Positions 15,011-23,358 of a stretch of DNA of 33,875 bases are shown piece by piece (positions within the stretch are counted from its first letter, which is position 1; each line of letters begins with the position of its first letter). The notes below the pieces were generated by a model. The model saw only the letters and a program-made list of their open reading frames with translations. It was not told the DNA's origin and did not search any database. The position numbers and the translations under genes are program-made. The DNA lies in NCBI GenBank assembly GCA_049366815.1, contig JBMNCO010000080.1, forward strand, positions 1-33,875, read 5' to 3'. Source of the stretch: CAYNYM01 sp049366815 (lineage in GTDB: Bacteria > Desulfobacterota > DSM-4660 > Desulfatiglandales > HGW-15).

Positions 15011-18000
15011 ATGCCGGACACGTGGAAGACTGTTAACAGGGTTGGGCCACCCATGAAAAGGGTCGGCACCGTCATGGTGGTCGGTGCCGGAGTGAGCGGA
15101 ATACAGGCCGCATTGGATGCGGCAGGTTCCGGGTTCAAGGTGTTTCTGGTGGACAAGGGTCCCGCCATCGGCGGAAAGATGGCCCAGTTGGACAAGACCT
15201 TTCCGACCAATGACTGCTCCATGTGCATCCTGTCTCCCAAATTCATCGAATGCGCCACCAATCCGAATATCACCATCATGACCCATACCAGGATCGAGCG
15301 TGTGGAGGGTGAGGCAGGGGCCTTCGATGTCCATGTGGTCCGGGAGCCCCGTTACGTCGATGAGGCAAAGTGCACGGGTTGCGGCACCTGTACCGAGTAC
15401 TGTCCGGTGAACATCATGGACCTGTACAATGAGAGTCTCGGCACCCAGAAGTGCATCCATGTCCATTTCCCCCAGGCCGTGCCGGCCGTGTCGGTCGTGG
15501 ATCCGGCCCATTGTCTTTTTCTCTTGAGGTCGGAATGCCAGATCTGCGTGCCGACCTGTAAAAACAAGGCGATCGACTTCCACCAGCAACCCGAACGGCT
15601 GACACTGGAGGCGGGCAGCCTGATCCTCGCCCCCGGATATGAAGCCTTTGATCCCGAGGTTCAGAGCCAATACGGCTATCCGAATCTTTCCAATGTGGTG
15701 ACCAGTCTCGAATTCGAACGCATCATCAGCGCATCCGGACCCAACGGAGGGGAACTGGTACGCCCCTCTGATGGAAAGGTCCCCCATAGGATCGCCTGGA
15801 TTCAATGCGTCGGGTCCAGGGACGAGGCGGCGGGATGCACTTACTGCTCCGCAGTATGCTGCATGTATGCCACCAAGCAGCTTATTCTCTCCAAGGAACA
15901 CCACCCGGAAATTGAGGCGGTCGTACTCCATAACGATATCCGCGCTTACGGCAAGGGTTTCGAGCGTTACTACGAGAGGGCCAAAAACATGGAGGGCGTC
16001 CGGTATATCTGGAGCAAGGCCTCCATTGTTGAAGAGCGACCGGATACCCGAAATGTGGTCATCCGCTATCGAATCAATGGAGCGGAGGTCAGAGAAGAGG
16101 AGTTTGATCTCGTCGTTCTCTCGGTGGGATTGAACTCCACCAATGGAAATCGTGAACTGGGGGAGACCCTGGACATTGCGTTGAACGGGCACGGGTTTTG
16201 TGAAAGTCCCGCCTTCTCGCCGATCGAGACCTCCAGGCGGGGAATTTTTAACAGCGGTGTTTTTCATGCGCCCATGGACATCCCCGATGCCGTGACCATG
16301 GCGAGCGGGGCCGCCTGCCTTGCCTCGCAACTCCTCTTTGAGGAGCGGGGAACCATGGTCCAGGAAAAGGTCTATCCCGAGGAACGAAACGTGGCGGGCG
16401 AACCGCCGAGAGTCGGGGTCTTTGTGTGTGACTGCGGCACCAACATCGCGAAGGTGGTGAATGTGCCCGGCGTCGTAGAATATACCCGGGGCCTAAAGGG
16501 AGTCACCCATGCCGTGGAGGAGACCTTTGCCTGTTCCGTGGATGCCGTGACACACATGGCGGAAACCATCCGGGAAAAGTCCCTCAACCGGATTGTGGTG
16601 GCCGCCTGCACCCCCAGGACCCACGAGCCGGTCTTCCAGGATGCCCTGAGGGAGGCGGGCCTCAATCCCTATCTGTTTGAATTTGCCAATATCCGGGAGC
16701 ACTGCTCCCTGGTGCACATGAGAGAAAAGCAGGAGGCGACCGACAAGGCCAAGGATCTGGTCCGAATGGCCGTATCAAAGGCCCTGTTGCTTGAGCCGCT
16801 CTACCCGGTTTCCTATCCGATTCATCGATCCGCCCTTGTGATCGGGGGAGGCGTGGCCGGGATGGTCAGCAGCCTGGCCCTGGCAAGGCAGGGTGTCAAG
16901 GTCACCCTCATCGAGAAGACCGACACCTTGGGTGGCCTGTCCAGGAAGATTCCGCAGACCCTGGAGGGGTGGGACATTCAGGGGTTTCTCATGGACCTTG
17001 TCCGTCAGGTGCATGAGAATCTTCTCGTCGAGGTGTATCTGGAGGCGGAACTCGTTGATTTTTCAGGCTACGTGGGGGATTTCAGGTCCAAGGTCAAGGT
17101 TGGACGCCCCGAGGGGATCCTGAAGGAGATCCTGCACGGCGTGACCATCGTGGCCACTGGGGCCGAGGAATACAAGCCGACGGAGTACCTTTATGGTGAC
17201 GACGAACGCGTCATGACCCTGCTCGAATTCGATGAGGCGATCGAAGGAGACAGGGAGCGATTCAAGAGATTGAACTCCGTCGTCTTTATCCAATGCGTTG
17301 GTTCGAGGGACGAGAAACGGCCCTACTGCAGCCGGGTCTGCTGTTCCCATTCCGTGATGAACGCCCTCAAGCTCAAAGAGATCAACCCGGAAATGGATGT
17401 CTATGTCCTTTACCGGGATATGCGGACTTACGGTTTCCGGGAGGACTACTATAAAGAGGCCTCGGATCAGGGTGTAATTTTTATCCGCTATGACAGTGAT
17501 GACAAACCGGTGGTGGAGGCCGTGGAAGAGGAGGGGCGTCCTGTGCTGAGGGTCTCGGTGACCGAACCCATCCTGGGGCAACGGCTCCAGATCGATGCCG
17601 GGAGCCTGTGCCTGGCAACCGCCTCCATTCCCCCTGCGGGGACCCGGTCCCTGTCCCAGATGCTCAAGGTCCCTGAGAATGAAGACGGTTTCTTCCTTGA
17701 AGCCCATATGAAACTGCGCCCTGTGGATTTTTCAACGGAGGGCATCTTCATGTGCGGCACGGCCCACAGCCCCAAGTTCATTGATGAAAGCATCGCCCAG
17801 GCACAGGCGGCCGCATCCAGGGCCATGACGATTTTGGCCCGTACGGAAATGACGGCCGGGGGCGCCATCTGTGAAGTCCTGGCGTGGAAATGTGTGGGCT
17901 GTGGTGTCTGTCAGGAGGTCTGTCCCTATGGGGCCATCGCACTGGATGAAGAGGAGGGCGTGGCCAGGGTCACGCCGGCCCTGTGCAAGGGATGCGGGGT

Positions 18001-18091
18001 CTGTGCCTCCTCCTGTCGAAGCGGGGCACTGACAGTGGCCGGAGTGAATGATGAACAGGTGTTGGACATGGTGAAATCCTTATCGGCTTAG
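15011..18091 (+). CDS. Large HdrA-like flavin/iron-sulfur subunit (double HdrA architecture)
   Basis: About 1026 aa, longer than classical HdrA (about 650). The first half has an FAD motif (VGAGVSG, Gly25), ferredoxin cysteines (CTGCGTCTEYC from Cys121, then CQICVPTC from Cys176) and an IQCVGSRDE segment. The second half restarts with an HdrA N-domain (VFVCDCGTNIAKVV, then VVAACTPRTHEP), a second FAD motif (IGGGVAG, Gly612), another IQCVGSRDE with YCSRVCC, and two C-terminal [4Fe-4S] motifs (from Cys961 and Cys992). HdrA FAD is the bifurcating centre in methanogen heterodisulfide reductase. Here it likely links the Flx NAD(P)H module to the HdrD-like and AOR subunits, as BamE is thought to do. 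The ATG at 15011 follows GGAGAGG; a GTG at 14999 is also possible. Confidence 0.88.
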   Translation: MPDTWKTVNRVGPPMKRVGTVMVVGAGVSGIQAALDAAGSGFKVFLVDKGPAIGGKMAQLDKTFPTNDCSMCILSPKFIECATNPNITIMTHTRIERVEGEAGAFDVHVVREPRYVDEAKCTGCGTCTEYCPVNIMDLYNESLGTQKCIHVHFPQAVPAVSVVDPAHCLFLLRSECQICVPTCKNKAIDFHQQPERLTLEAGSLILAPGYEAFDPEVQSQYGYPNLSNVVTSLEFERIISASGPNGGELVRPSDGKVPHRIAWIQCVGSRDEAAGCTYCSAVCCMYATKQLILSKEHHPEIEAVVLHNDIRAYGKGFERYYERAKNMEGVRYIWSKASIVEERPDTRNVVIRYRINGAEVREEEFDLVVLSVGLNSTNGNRELGETLDIALNGHGFCESPAFSPIETSRRGIFNSGVFHAPMDIPDAVTMASGAACLASQLLFEERGTMVQEKVYPEERNVAGEPPRVGVFVCDCGTNIAKVVNVPGVVEYTRGLKGVTHAVEETFACSVDAVTHMAETIREKSLNRIVVAACTPRTHEPVFQDALREAGLNPYLFEFANIREHCSLVHMREKQEATDKAKDLVRMAVSKALLLEPLYPVSYPIHRSALVIGGGVAGMVSSLALARQGVKVTLIEKTDTLGGLSRKIPQTLEGWDIQGFLMDLVRQVHENLLVEVYLEAELVDFSGYVGDFRSKVKVGRPEGILKEILHGVTIVATGAEEYKPTEYLYGDDERVMTLLEFDEAIEGDRERFKRLNSVVFIQCVGSRDEKRPYCSRVCCSHSVMNALKLKEINPEMDVYVLYRDMRTYGFREDYYKEASDQGVIFIRYDSDDKPVVEAVEEEGRPVLRVSVTEPILGQRLQIDAGSLCLATASIPPAGTRSLSQMLKVPENEDGFFLEAHMKLRPVDFSTEGIFMCGTAHSPKFIDESIAQAQAAASRAMTILARTEMTAGGAICEVLAWKCVGCGVCQEVCPYGAIALDEEEGVARVTPALCKGCGVCASSCRSGALTVAGVNDEQVLDMVKSLSA

Positions 18092-18100
18092 GAAGAAGAA

Positions 18101-18562
18101 ATGGCTGAATCTTCAAGGTGGGAACCAAAAATCGTCGCTTTTCTGTGCAACTGGTGCAGTTACGCCGGAGCCGATCTGGCGGGGACCAGCAGGATTCAAT
18201 ATCCCAACAACATCAGGGTCATCCGCGTGCCCTGTTCCGGCAGGATCAATCCCTGGTTCATCGTTGCCGCCATCCAGCAAGGTATCGACGGCGTCCTGGT
18301 GAGCGGGTGTCATCCCGGAGAGTGCCATTATCTCACGGGCAATTACATCGCCAGACGGAAATTCGCACTGTTGAAAAATCTCCTGACATTCGTGGGCATG
18401 GAAGAGGGAAGAGTGCATTTTACATGGGTTTCCGCCTCTGAAGGGGTGCGCTTCGGAAAGGTGATCGAAAAGGTGACGGACCAGGTGAGGGCCCTGGGAC
18501 CTGCCAAGAGGTTGGTTAAACCCTGGACACAAGGACATGAGGATGGATGGGCTAACGAATAG
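18101..18562 (+). CDS. MvhD/FlxD/BamF-like [2Fe-2S] linker subunit
   Basis: 153 aa, the standard length of MvhD-type proteins. FLCNWCSYAGADLAG (Cys16, Cys19), VPCSGRINP (Cys45) and SGCHPGECHY (Cys70, Cys75) are the family hallmarks. MvhD carries a [2Fe-2S] cluster and passes electrons from a hydrogenase, formate dehydrogenase or Flx module to HdrA. The equivalent BamF of some organisms contains selenocysteine; here the frame is uninterrupted and Cys is used throughout. It lies 9 bp after the HdrA-like gene and overlaps the next gene by 26 bp, so it is almost certainly part of the same complex. Which partner donates electrons is suggested by the following three genes (FlxC/B/A-like). Confidence 0.9.
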   Translation: MAESSRWEPKIVAFLCNWCSYAGADLAGTSRIQYPNNIRVIRVPCSGRINPWFIVAAIQQGIDGVLVSGCHPGECHYLTGNYIARRKFALLKNLLTFVGMEEGRVHFTWVSASEGVRFGKVIEKVTDQVRALGPAKRLVKPWTQGHEDGWANE

Positions 18563-19496
18563 GATCCGAAGGGTCGTCCGGGATCTCCTCGAGGAGAGAC
18601 GGGTCGATATGGTGATCGGTTTCGAGAAGGGTACGCTGCCTATGCGCAGCACCCCCTGTTTTGTGCGGGAACCGGATGACGCCGACAGATTGGTCTGGAG
18701 CGGCTTTTGCGAGAACAATCTGGCGGTCTATGTGCGAAAACGAAAGGGAAACATAGCCGTGGTGGCCAAGGGGTGCGACTCTCGTGCCCTGGTGGAACTG
18801 ATCAAGGAGAAGCAGATCGCAAGGGATCGTCTCTATATCATCGGCGTGCCCTGCACCGGCATGATCGACCGTAAAAGGGTGCAGGAAGAATGGGGGGACC
18901 GGAAAATCGATACGGTCGAAGAAGGGGAAGAATCCTTGACGATCAAGGGAGGCGGCCTTGAAAAGACACTGAAAAGGGACCTCTTTCTCTACCCCTCATG
19001 CCAGGCATGCATCTCAAGAAACCCGGTCATCTGGGACGAACGGATGGGAGATCCGGTCGAGGAAACCCGGGAGGACACCTTCCAGGATATTGAAAACTTC
19101 GAAGGACTCCCGGATGAGGAGCGGTGCGCCTATTTTTCGTCCGAAATGGAACGGTGCATCCGGTGTTATGCCTGCCGTAATGCGTGTCCCCTGTGCTACT
19201 GCGAGGAATGTTTCGTGGACTGCTCCAGGCCGCAGTGGGTCGGAAAATCCATCGATTCCAGCGACACGGCCCTGTTCCACCTCATGCGCGCCTTTCACCT
19301 GGCGGGTCGTTGTGTGGAATGCGGGGCCTGTGAGCGGGCCTGTCCCCTGGGGATCGATATTCGGAAACTGAACCGGAAGCTGAGCAACGACGTACAGGCC
19401 TTGTATGCCTATCGGGCCGGTACAAGCCTTGAGGAAGTAGCGCCCCTGTCCACGTACCGGCCGGATGATGCGGAGGCCTTTATCCTGGAACCCTAA
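18537..19496 (+). CDS. FlxC-like 4Fe-4S dicluster protein
   Basis: 319 aa. The N-terminal ~180 residues resemble the FrhB/FlxC type region, with STPCFV, KGCDSRALVELI, GVPCTGMID and SCQACISRNP supplying scattered conserved cysteines. The C-terminal part has two [4Fe-4S] motifs: CIRCYACRNAC from Cys207, with an extra CYCEEC, and CVECGACERACP from Cys259. It overlaps the MvhD-like gene at its start and the FlxB-like frame lies directly after, consistent with an flxD-C-B-A series reversed from the published flxABCD order. The likely role is electron transfer between the NAD(P)H-oxidising FlxA/FlxB and the MvhD/HdrA unit. Alternative assignment: a generic coenzyme F420 hydrogenase beta-like or hydrogenase iron-sulfur subunit. 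Confidence 0.75.
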   Translation: MRMDGLTNRIRRVVRDLLEERRVDMVIGFEKGTLPMRSTPCFVREPDDADRLVWSGFCENNLAVYVRKRKGNIAVVAKGCDSRALVELIKEKQIARDRLYIIGVPCTGMIDRKRVQEEWGDRKIDTVEEGEESLTIKGGGLEKTLKRDLFLYPSCQACISRNPVIWDERMGDPVEETREDTFQDIENFEGLPDEERCAYFSSEMERCIRCYACRNACPLCYCEECFVDCSRPQWVGKSIDSSDTALFHLMRAFHLAGRCVECGACERACPLGIDIRKLNRKLSNDVQALYAYRAGTSLEEVAPLSTYRPDDAEAFILEP

Positions 19497-19518
19497 CGAA
19501 CTTGGCGGGAAAGTGAAC

Positions 19519-20547
19519 TTGGAAGCAAAAACAATAAAAAAGGCAGATGTGAAAGGTCTTCTGGATCGGCTCGCGGGGGAGCACCGGGTCTATGGACCGG
19601 TGAGACGAAAGGATCAGGTCTCCTTCGAACCGATAGGGCCCGGCGATGAGGTCTTCCTGGAATACACCCAGGCCAAGATGTCGCCCAAGGGCATTTTCTT
19701 TCCCCAGAGGGAGGATCTCTTCCGGTACCGCGTGGAGGATAGGGACGTGGCCGTCAGCCGGCCTGTGGAAGAGCAGGGGGAGATCATCCTTTTCGGAATC
19801 CAGCCCTGCGATGCCGAAGGGCTTCAGGTCCTGGACCGGGTTTTTGGCGGAAGCCCCGGGGATCCCTATTACCAGGAGAAGAGGAGTCGGGCGACCGTTG
19901 TGGCCCTGGGATGCAGGGAACCCCATCCCGGGTGTTTTTGCACGGCCCTCGGCGGGGGTCCCTGCAGGCAGGAGGGCGCCGATCTGCTTCTTGTGGATAT
20001 CGGCGATTCCTATCTCATTCGGATCGTAACGGACCGGGGAGGGGCCCTTCTGGAGAAGGAGGGGTTGCCCGAGGCCGAGGAACACCACCTCGCGGCCGCG
20101 GCCGAGGCCGTAAAAAGGGCCGAGGAGGCCATGGAGGCCGGCCCCGGGATGGAAAATGCCGAGGACATCCTGGAAAAACGTTTCAGCGACACGGTGTGGG
20201 ATGAGGTCTCCGAGAAGTGTATCGGGTGCGGCGTCTGCACCTATCTCTGCCCCACGTGCCACTGTTTTGATCTGTGTGAAGAGGCCGTCCGGAGCGAGGG
20301 AAAACGGACACGCATTTGGGATTCCTGCCAGTACCCCCTCTTCACCCGGGAGGCCTCCGGCCATAACCCCAGAAACACCCAGGGAAAACGCATGCGGCAA
20401 AGGATCATGCATAAATTCAATTACCTGCCCGCCGCAACGCAGATGTGGGGGTGTACGGGGTGCGGCCGCTGCGTCACCGAGTGTCCGGTAAACCTGGATA
20501 TTCGACAGATACTAACGATTCTTCTGAAATTGGATGATACGCAATGA
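19519..20547 (+). CDS. FlxB-like 4Fe-4S protein (anaerobic sulfite reductase subunit A family)
   Basis: About 342 aa. The N-terminal ~230 residues have the AsrA/FlxB-like pattern (FFPQREDLFRYR, FGIQPCDAEGLQVLD, ALGCREPHPGCFCTALGGG). The C-terminus has two ferredoxin motifs: CIGCGVCTYLCPTCHC from Cys234, with WDSCQYPLFTREASGHNPR between, and CTGCGRCVTECP from Cys312. In anaerobic sulfite reductase and Flx complexes this subunit relays electrons from the FAD/NAD(P)H subunit. It is followed with a 4-bp overlap by the FlxA-like gene. The start is uncertain: an in-frame TTG at 19519 has GGCGGGA 8 bp upstream, a GTG lies at 19513, and ATGs at 19465/19468 overlap the previous gene. No AsrC sulfite reductase follows, which favours the Flx assignment. 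Confidence 0.8.
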   Translation: MEAKTIKKADVKGLLDRLAGEHRVYGPVRRKDQVSFEPIGPGDEVFLEYTQAKMSPKGIFFPQREDLFRYRVEDRDVAVSRPVEEQGEIILFGIQPCDAEGLQVLDRVFGGSPGDPYYQEKRSRATVVALGCREPHPGCFCTALGGGPCRQEGADLLLVDIGDSYLIRIVTDRGGALLEKEGLPEAEEHHLAAAAEAVKRAEEAMEAGPGMENAEDILEKRFSDTVWDEVSEKCIGCGVCTYLCPTCHCFDLCEEAVRSEGKRTRIWDSCQYPLFTREASGHNPRNTQGKRMRQRIMHKFNYLPAATQMWGCTGCGRCVTECPVNLDIRQILTILLKLDDTQ

Positions 20548-21389
20548 TGAATCCATACATCCCAAGCCCTGCGAGAATTGAAGAAATCCAGGTGGAAACC
20601 GAGGATAGGAGCATCAAGACCTTCACCCTCTCCTTTGTCCATGAGGAAGACGAGAGGGCATTCCGGTACAGGCCGGGTCAGTTCGCCGAACTGAGCGTCT
20701 TCGGCAAGGGGGAGGCCCCCTTTGGCATGGCCTCTTCGCCCACGCGGCCCGGACTGCTGGAGTTTACCGTCAGCCGGATCGGTCTCGTGACGAGCGCCCT
20801 GCACCGGATGAAGGAGGGGGAGATCCTGGGTGTGAGGGGGCCCCTGGGAAACGGGTATCCCCTGGAGAGTTTTGAAGGGAAGAATGTAGTGCTCATCGGA
20901 GGAGGTTTCGGCTTCTCCACCCTCAGGGCCCTGACCCATTATATGACCCATGAGGACCATCGATCGCGTTTCGGGCACCTGACCGTGATCTACGGGGCCC
21001 GGGGGCCGGGATATCTGCTCTACAGATCGGATCTGGAGGCCTGGAAGCAGCGCCCGGATATGGAACTGTTCGTGACGGTCGATAAGGCCGAGAACGGATG
21101 GGAGGGCAAGGTGGGCTTTGTGCCCACAGTGACCAGGGAGGTGGCGCCCTCGGCCGAAGAGAGTTATGCCATAGTGTGCGGACCTCCTGCCATGATCACC
21201 CACACCCTGCCGGTGCTGGATGCGTTGGGGTTTTCCGGAGAGCAGATCCTCCTGTCTCTGGAGATGCGAATGAAGTGCGGGATCGGCCTGTGCGGTCGCT
21301 GCAATATCGGGAATAAGTACGTTTGCAGGGATGGACCTGTCATCAGCTATGCCGATCTGATGAAACTGACCGTGGACGATATCATATAG
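20544..21389 (+). CDS. FlxA-like FAD/NAD(P)-binding oxidoreductase subunit (AsrB/PyrK family)
   Basis: 281 aa. A ferredoxin-NADP reductase-type FAD domain (FRYRPGQFAELSV) is followed by an NAD(P) domain (VVLIGGGFGFSTLRAL and YAIVCGPPAMI). A C-terminal [2Fe-2S] motif has Cys245, Cys250, Cys253 and Cys261 (CGIGLCGRC, then YVC). This is the architecture of AsrB, PyrK and FlxA. In Flx-Hdr complexes it oxidises NADH and sends electrons to HdrA. The gene overlaps flxB by 4 bp (ATGA) and ends the tightly coupled run. It is therefore the probable NAD(P)H entry or exit point of the whole assembly. NADH versus NADPH preference cannot be judged from the motif alone. Confidence 0.87.
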   Translation: MMNPYIPSPARIEEIQVETEDRSIKTFTLSFVHEEDERAFRYRPGQFAELSVFGKGEAPFGMASSPTRPGLLEFTVSRIGLVTSALHRMKEGEILGVRGPLGNGYPLESFEGKNVVLIGGGFGFSTLRALTHYMTHEDHRSRFGHLTVIYGARGPGYLLYRSDLEAWKQRPDMELFVTVDKAENGWEGKVGFVPTVTREVAPSAEESYAIVCGPPAMITHTLPVLDALGFSGEQILLSLEMRMKCGIGLCGRCNIGNKYVCRDGPVISYADLMKLTVDDII

Positions 21390-21390
21390 T

Positions 21391-21483
21391 TCCATCCAGA
21401 AAGATATGATTTCTGGATGGCGTAGTCAGCTATCAGCATTCAGCCTGATAGCGCTTATCCGGGAATGAACATTTACGGATGAG
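21391..21483 (-). repeat. Palindromic repeat element, copy A
   Basis: The element starts two bases after the flxA stop. One end is a perfect hairpin, CCATCCAGAAA (21392-21402) with TTTCTGGATGG (21410-21420). The other end is an imperfect hairpin, ATCCGGGAATG (21457-21467) with CATTTACGGAT (21470-21480). The same two hairpins occur in opposite orientation at 31793-31940. It looks like a small non-coding mobile or REP/BIME-like element inserted between flxA and the AOR gene. Confidence 0.7.
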
Positions 21484-21552
21484 TAGGATCAAAGAGGGTT
21501 TACCTCCCGCAGGTGGAGGGAAGAAGAAAACACCAATTCCGAGAGGCGCGAC

Positions 21553-23358
21553 ATGTTTGGTTGGAAAGGAAATATCCTGAGGATTAATTTGAGTCGAGGC
21601 AATTGCCAGGTCGAGGATATGCCGGTCACCCTGATGGAGGACTACCTCGGGGGCCGAGGAATGGGCATTCGGATCCTCTTTGACGAAATCGATCCCGCCG
21701 TTGATGCGCTCAGCCCTGAGAACAAACTGATTTTTGCCACGGGACCCGTAACGGGAACGGGCATGCCGGCGGGCAGCCGGTTTATCGTTTCGTCCAAATC
21801 CCCCTTGAGCCGTTGCATCGCCAATTCCTGCTGCGGGGGCTATTTCGGGAGCAATCTGAAATATGCGGGATACGATCTCCTGATTATCGAAGGAAAATCC
21901 CCGGAGCCGGTGTACATCAATATCCACAATGATCGTGTCGAGATCAGACCGGCATCCCATCTGTGGGGGATGACGTCGGACGAAACCGAGCGTGCCGTCA
22001 AGGAGGAGATGAAGGATGAACTGGACGGATGGGCGCGCAATACCATGAGCGTGGTCAACATCGGGCCGGCGGGTGAAAATCTGGTGCGATTTTCCTGCCT
22101 CATGGCCGATGGGGGGCGGGCGGCGGGTCGCTCGGGCATGGGGGCGGTCATGGGGGCAAAGAACCTCAAGGCTATCGCGGCCCTTGGTACGGGGGAAGTC
22201 ACGATCGCCGACCCGGTGGGTTTACGGAATGCGATCATGGATTTTTACAAGGATAACTGGGATGCCATGGACAAACGGCGCAGGGACGGTACCTGGTATC
22301 TTCCAGGACGCGCCAACGCGAGCAAGAGTCAGGCGACCAATAATTTTCAGGAGGGGTATTCCGCGGGTTTTGTCAAGTATGAAGATGTGCAGGTCATCCG
22401 GGACTTGATCTGGGTGCGGGAAGAGGCCTGCGCCGCCTGCCCCTTTGCCTGTGGAAAGCGGAGCCGCATCAAGGATCCGGAATACCCCCGCACGGCAAAA
22501 GGGCCGGAACACGAGTCCATGGCCCTTTTGGGCTCTAATTGCGGTGTCGTTGACATGGAGGACATCTGCCGCGCCAATTATCTCTGCAATGATCTGGGCA
22601 TGGATACCATCACCACCGGGGCCATGATCTCCTGCGCCATGGAGCTCTACGAGGAGGGATACCTGCCGGAAGAGGACCTGGGTTTTTCCCTGAAGTTCGG
22701 CAGCCGGAATGCCTTTGAGCTCATCAGGCAGATAGCCCGGCGGGAAGGCCTCGGTGATCTGATGGCTGAAGGGGGCGTGACCTTTGCATCGAAATACGGA
22801 CATCCGGAATTATTCATGGGAATCAAGGGAATGGGTATACCGGCCTGGCATCCCCAGGCCTTTGACGCCCTCGGCATTCAATATGCCACCAGCAATGTGG
22901 GGGCCTGCCATACCAAATCGACCATGCCTTTCTATGAAGGTCGAAAGGATCCCGCTCACTTTGTGGAATTCACCAAAATGGACCAGGATTATGTGGCGGC
23001 GGCCGATTCGGGGGTCCTCTGCTGGATTATTTATCATGGCCCCCAGTGGAGCGATATGTTGTCAAAATATATGGGGTTGATCACCGGTAAGGCCTGCACC
23101 ATGGAGGAAATGGCCTTGATGGGGGAGAGGATCTGGAATCTGGAGCGGCTGTTCAACATGAAGGCCGGCCTGACGATGAAGGACGACAGCCTGCCCCCCA
23201 GAATTACCGAGGAACCGCGGGTGAAAAACAGGGTCGTTCCCCTCGATAAACTGCTGTCCGAGTACTACGAATGGAGGGGATGGGACAAGAACGGCGTGCC
23301 GACCCGGGAAAAACTGCAGGAACTGGGCCTGGAAAAGGAAGGTGTGGGGGTGGTATGA
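21553..23358 (+). CDS. Tungsten aldehyde ferredoxin oxidoreductase (AOR) family catalytic subunit
   Basis: 601 aa, standard AOR length. The N-terminus (MFGWKGNILRINLSRG, YLGGRGMGIRILFDE, FATGPVTGTGMPAG, GGYFGSNLKYAGYD) is typical, followed by AAGRSGMGAVMGAKNLKAIA and DLGMDTITTG near the tungstopterin. The [4Fe-4S] ligands are CAACPFAC (Cys293, Cys296, Cys300) and Cys490 (GVLCW), matching Cys288/291/295/494 of Pyrococcus AOR. The enzyme would use a bis-tungstopterin cofactor for aldehyde/acid interconversion or, as in BamB, for low-potential ring reduction. The N-terminal sequence looks closer to true AOR/FOR than to BamB. It overlaps the polyferredoxin gene by 4 bp and follows the Hdr-Flx block, separated only by a palindromic repeat. 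GAGAGG precedes the ATG. Confidence 0.92.
   Translation: MFGWKGNILRINLSRGNCQVEDMPVTLMEDYLGGRGMGIRILFDEIDPAVDALSPENKLIFATGPVTGTGMPAGSRFIVSSKSPLSRCIANSCCGGYFGSNLKYAGYDLLIIEGKSPEPVYINIHNDRVEIRPASHLWGMTSDETERAVKEEMKDELDGWARNTMSVVNIGPAGENLVRFSCLMADGGRAAGRSGMGAVMGAKNLKAIAALGTGEVTIADPVGLRNAIMDFYKDNWDAMDKRRRDGTWYLPGRANASKSQATNNFQEGYSAGFVKYEDVQVIRDLIWVREEACAACPFACGKRSRIKDPEYPRTAKGPEHESMALLGSNCGVVDMEDICRANYLCNDLGMDTITTGAMISCAMELYEEGYLPEEDLGFSLKFGSRNAFELIRQIARREGLGDLMAEGGVTFASKYGHPELFMGIKGMGIPAWHPQAFDALGIQYATSNVGACHTKSTMPFYEGRKDPAHFVEFTKMDQDYVAAADSGVLCWIIYHGPQWSDMLSKYMGLITGKACTMEEMALMGERIWNLERLFNMKAGLTMKDDSLPPRITEEPRVKNRVVPLDKLLSEYYEWRGWDKNGVPTREKLQELGLEKEGVGVV

Noticed and set aside
14975..16330. Long minus-strand open frame (about 450 codons) opposite the HdrA-like gene
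   Set aside because: It lies antisense to a well-supported HdrA-like gene with intact motifs, resembles no family, and is the kind of open frame expected opposite GC-rich codons.
18101..18562. Possible selenocysteine in the MvhD/BamF-like subunit
   Set aside because: Some BamF proteins contain selenocysteine, but this frame has no internal TGA and all expected positions are cysteine.
19519..21389. Anaerobic sulfite reductase (AsrAB) interpretation of the FlxB/FlxA-like genes
   Set aside because: No AsrC-type sirohaem sulfite reductase follows, and both genes are coupled to MvhD- and HdrA-like genes, which fits Flx better.
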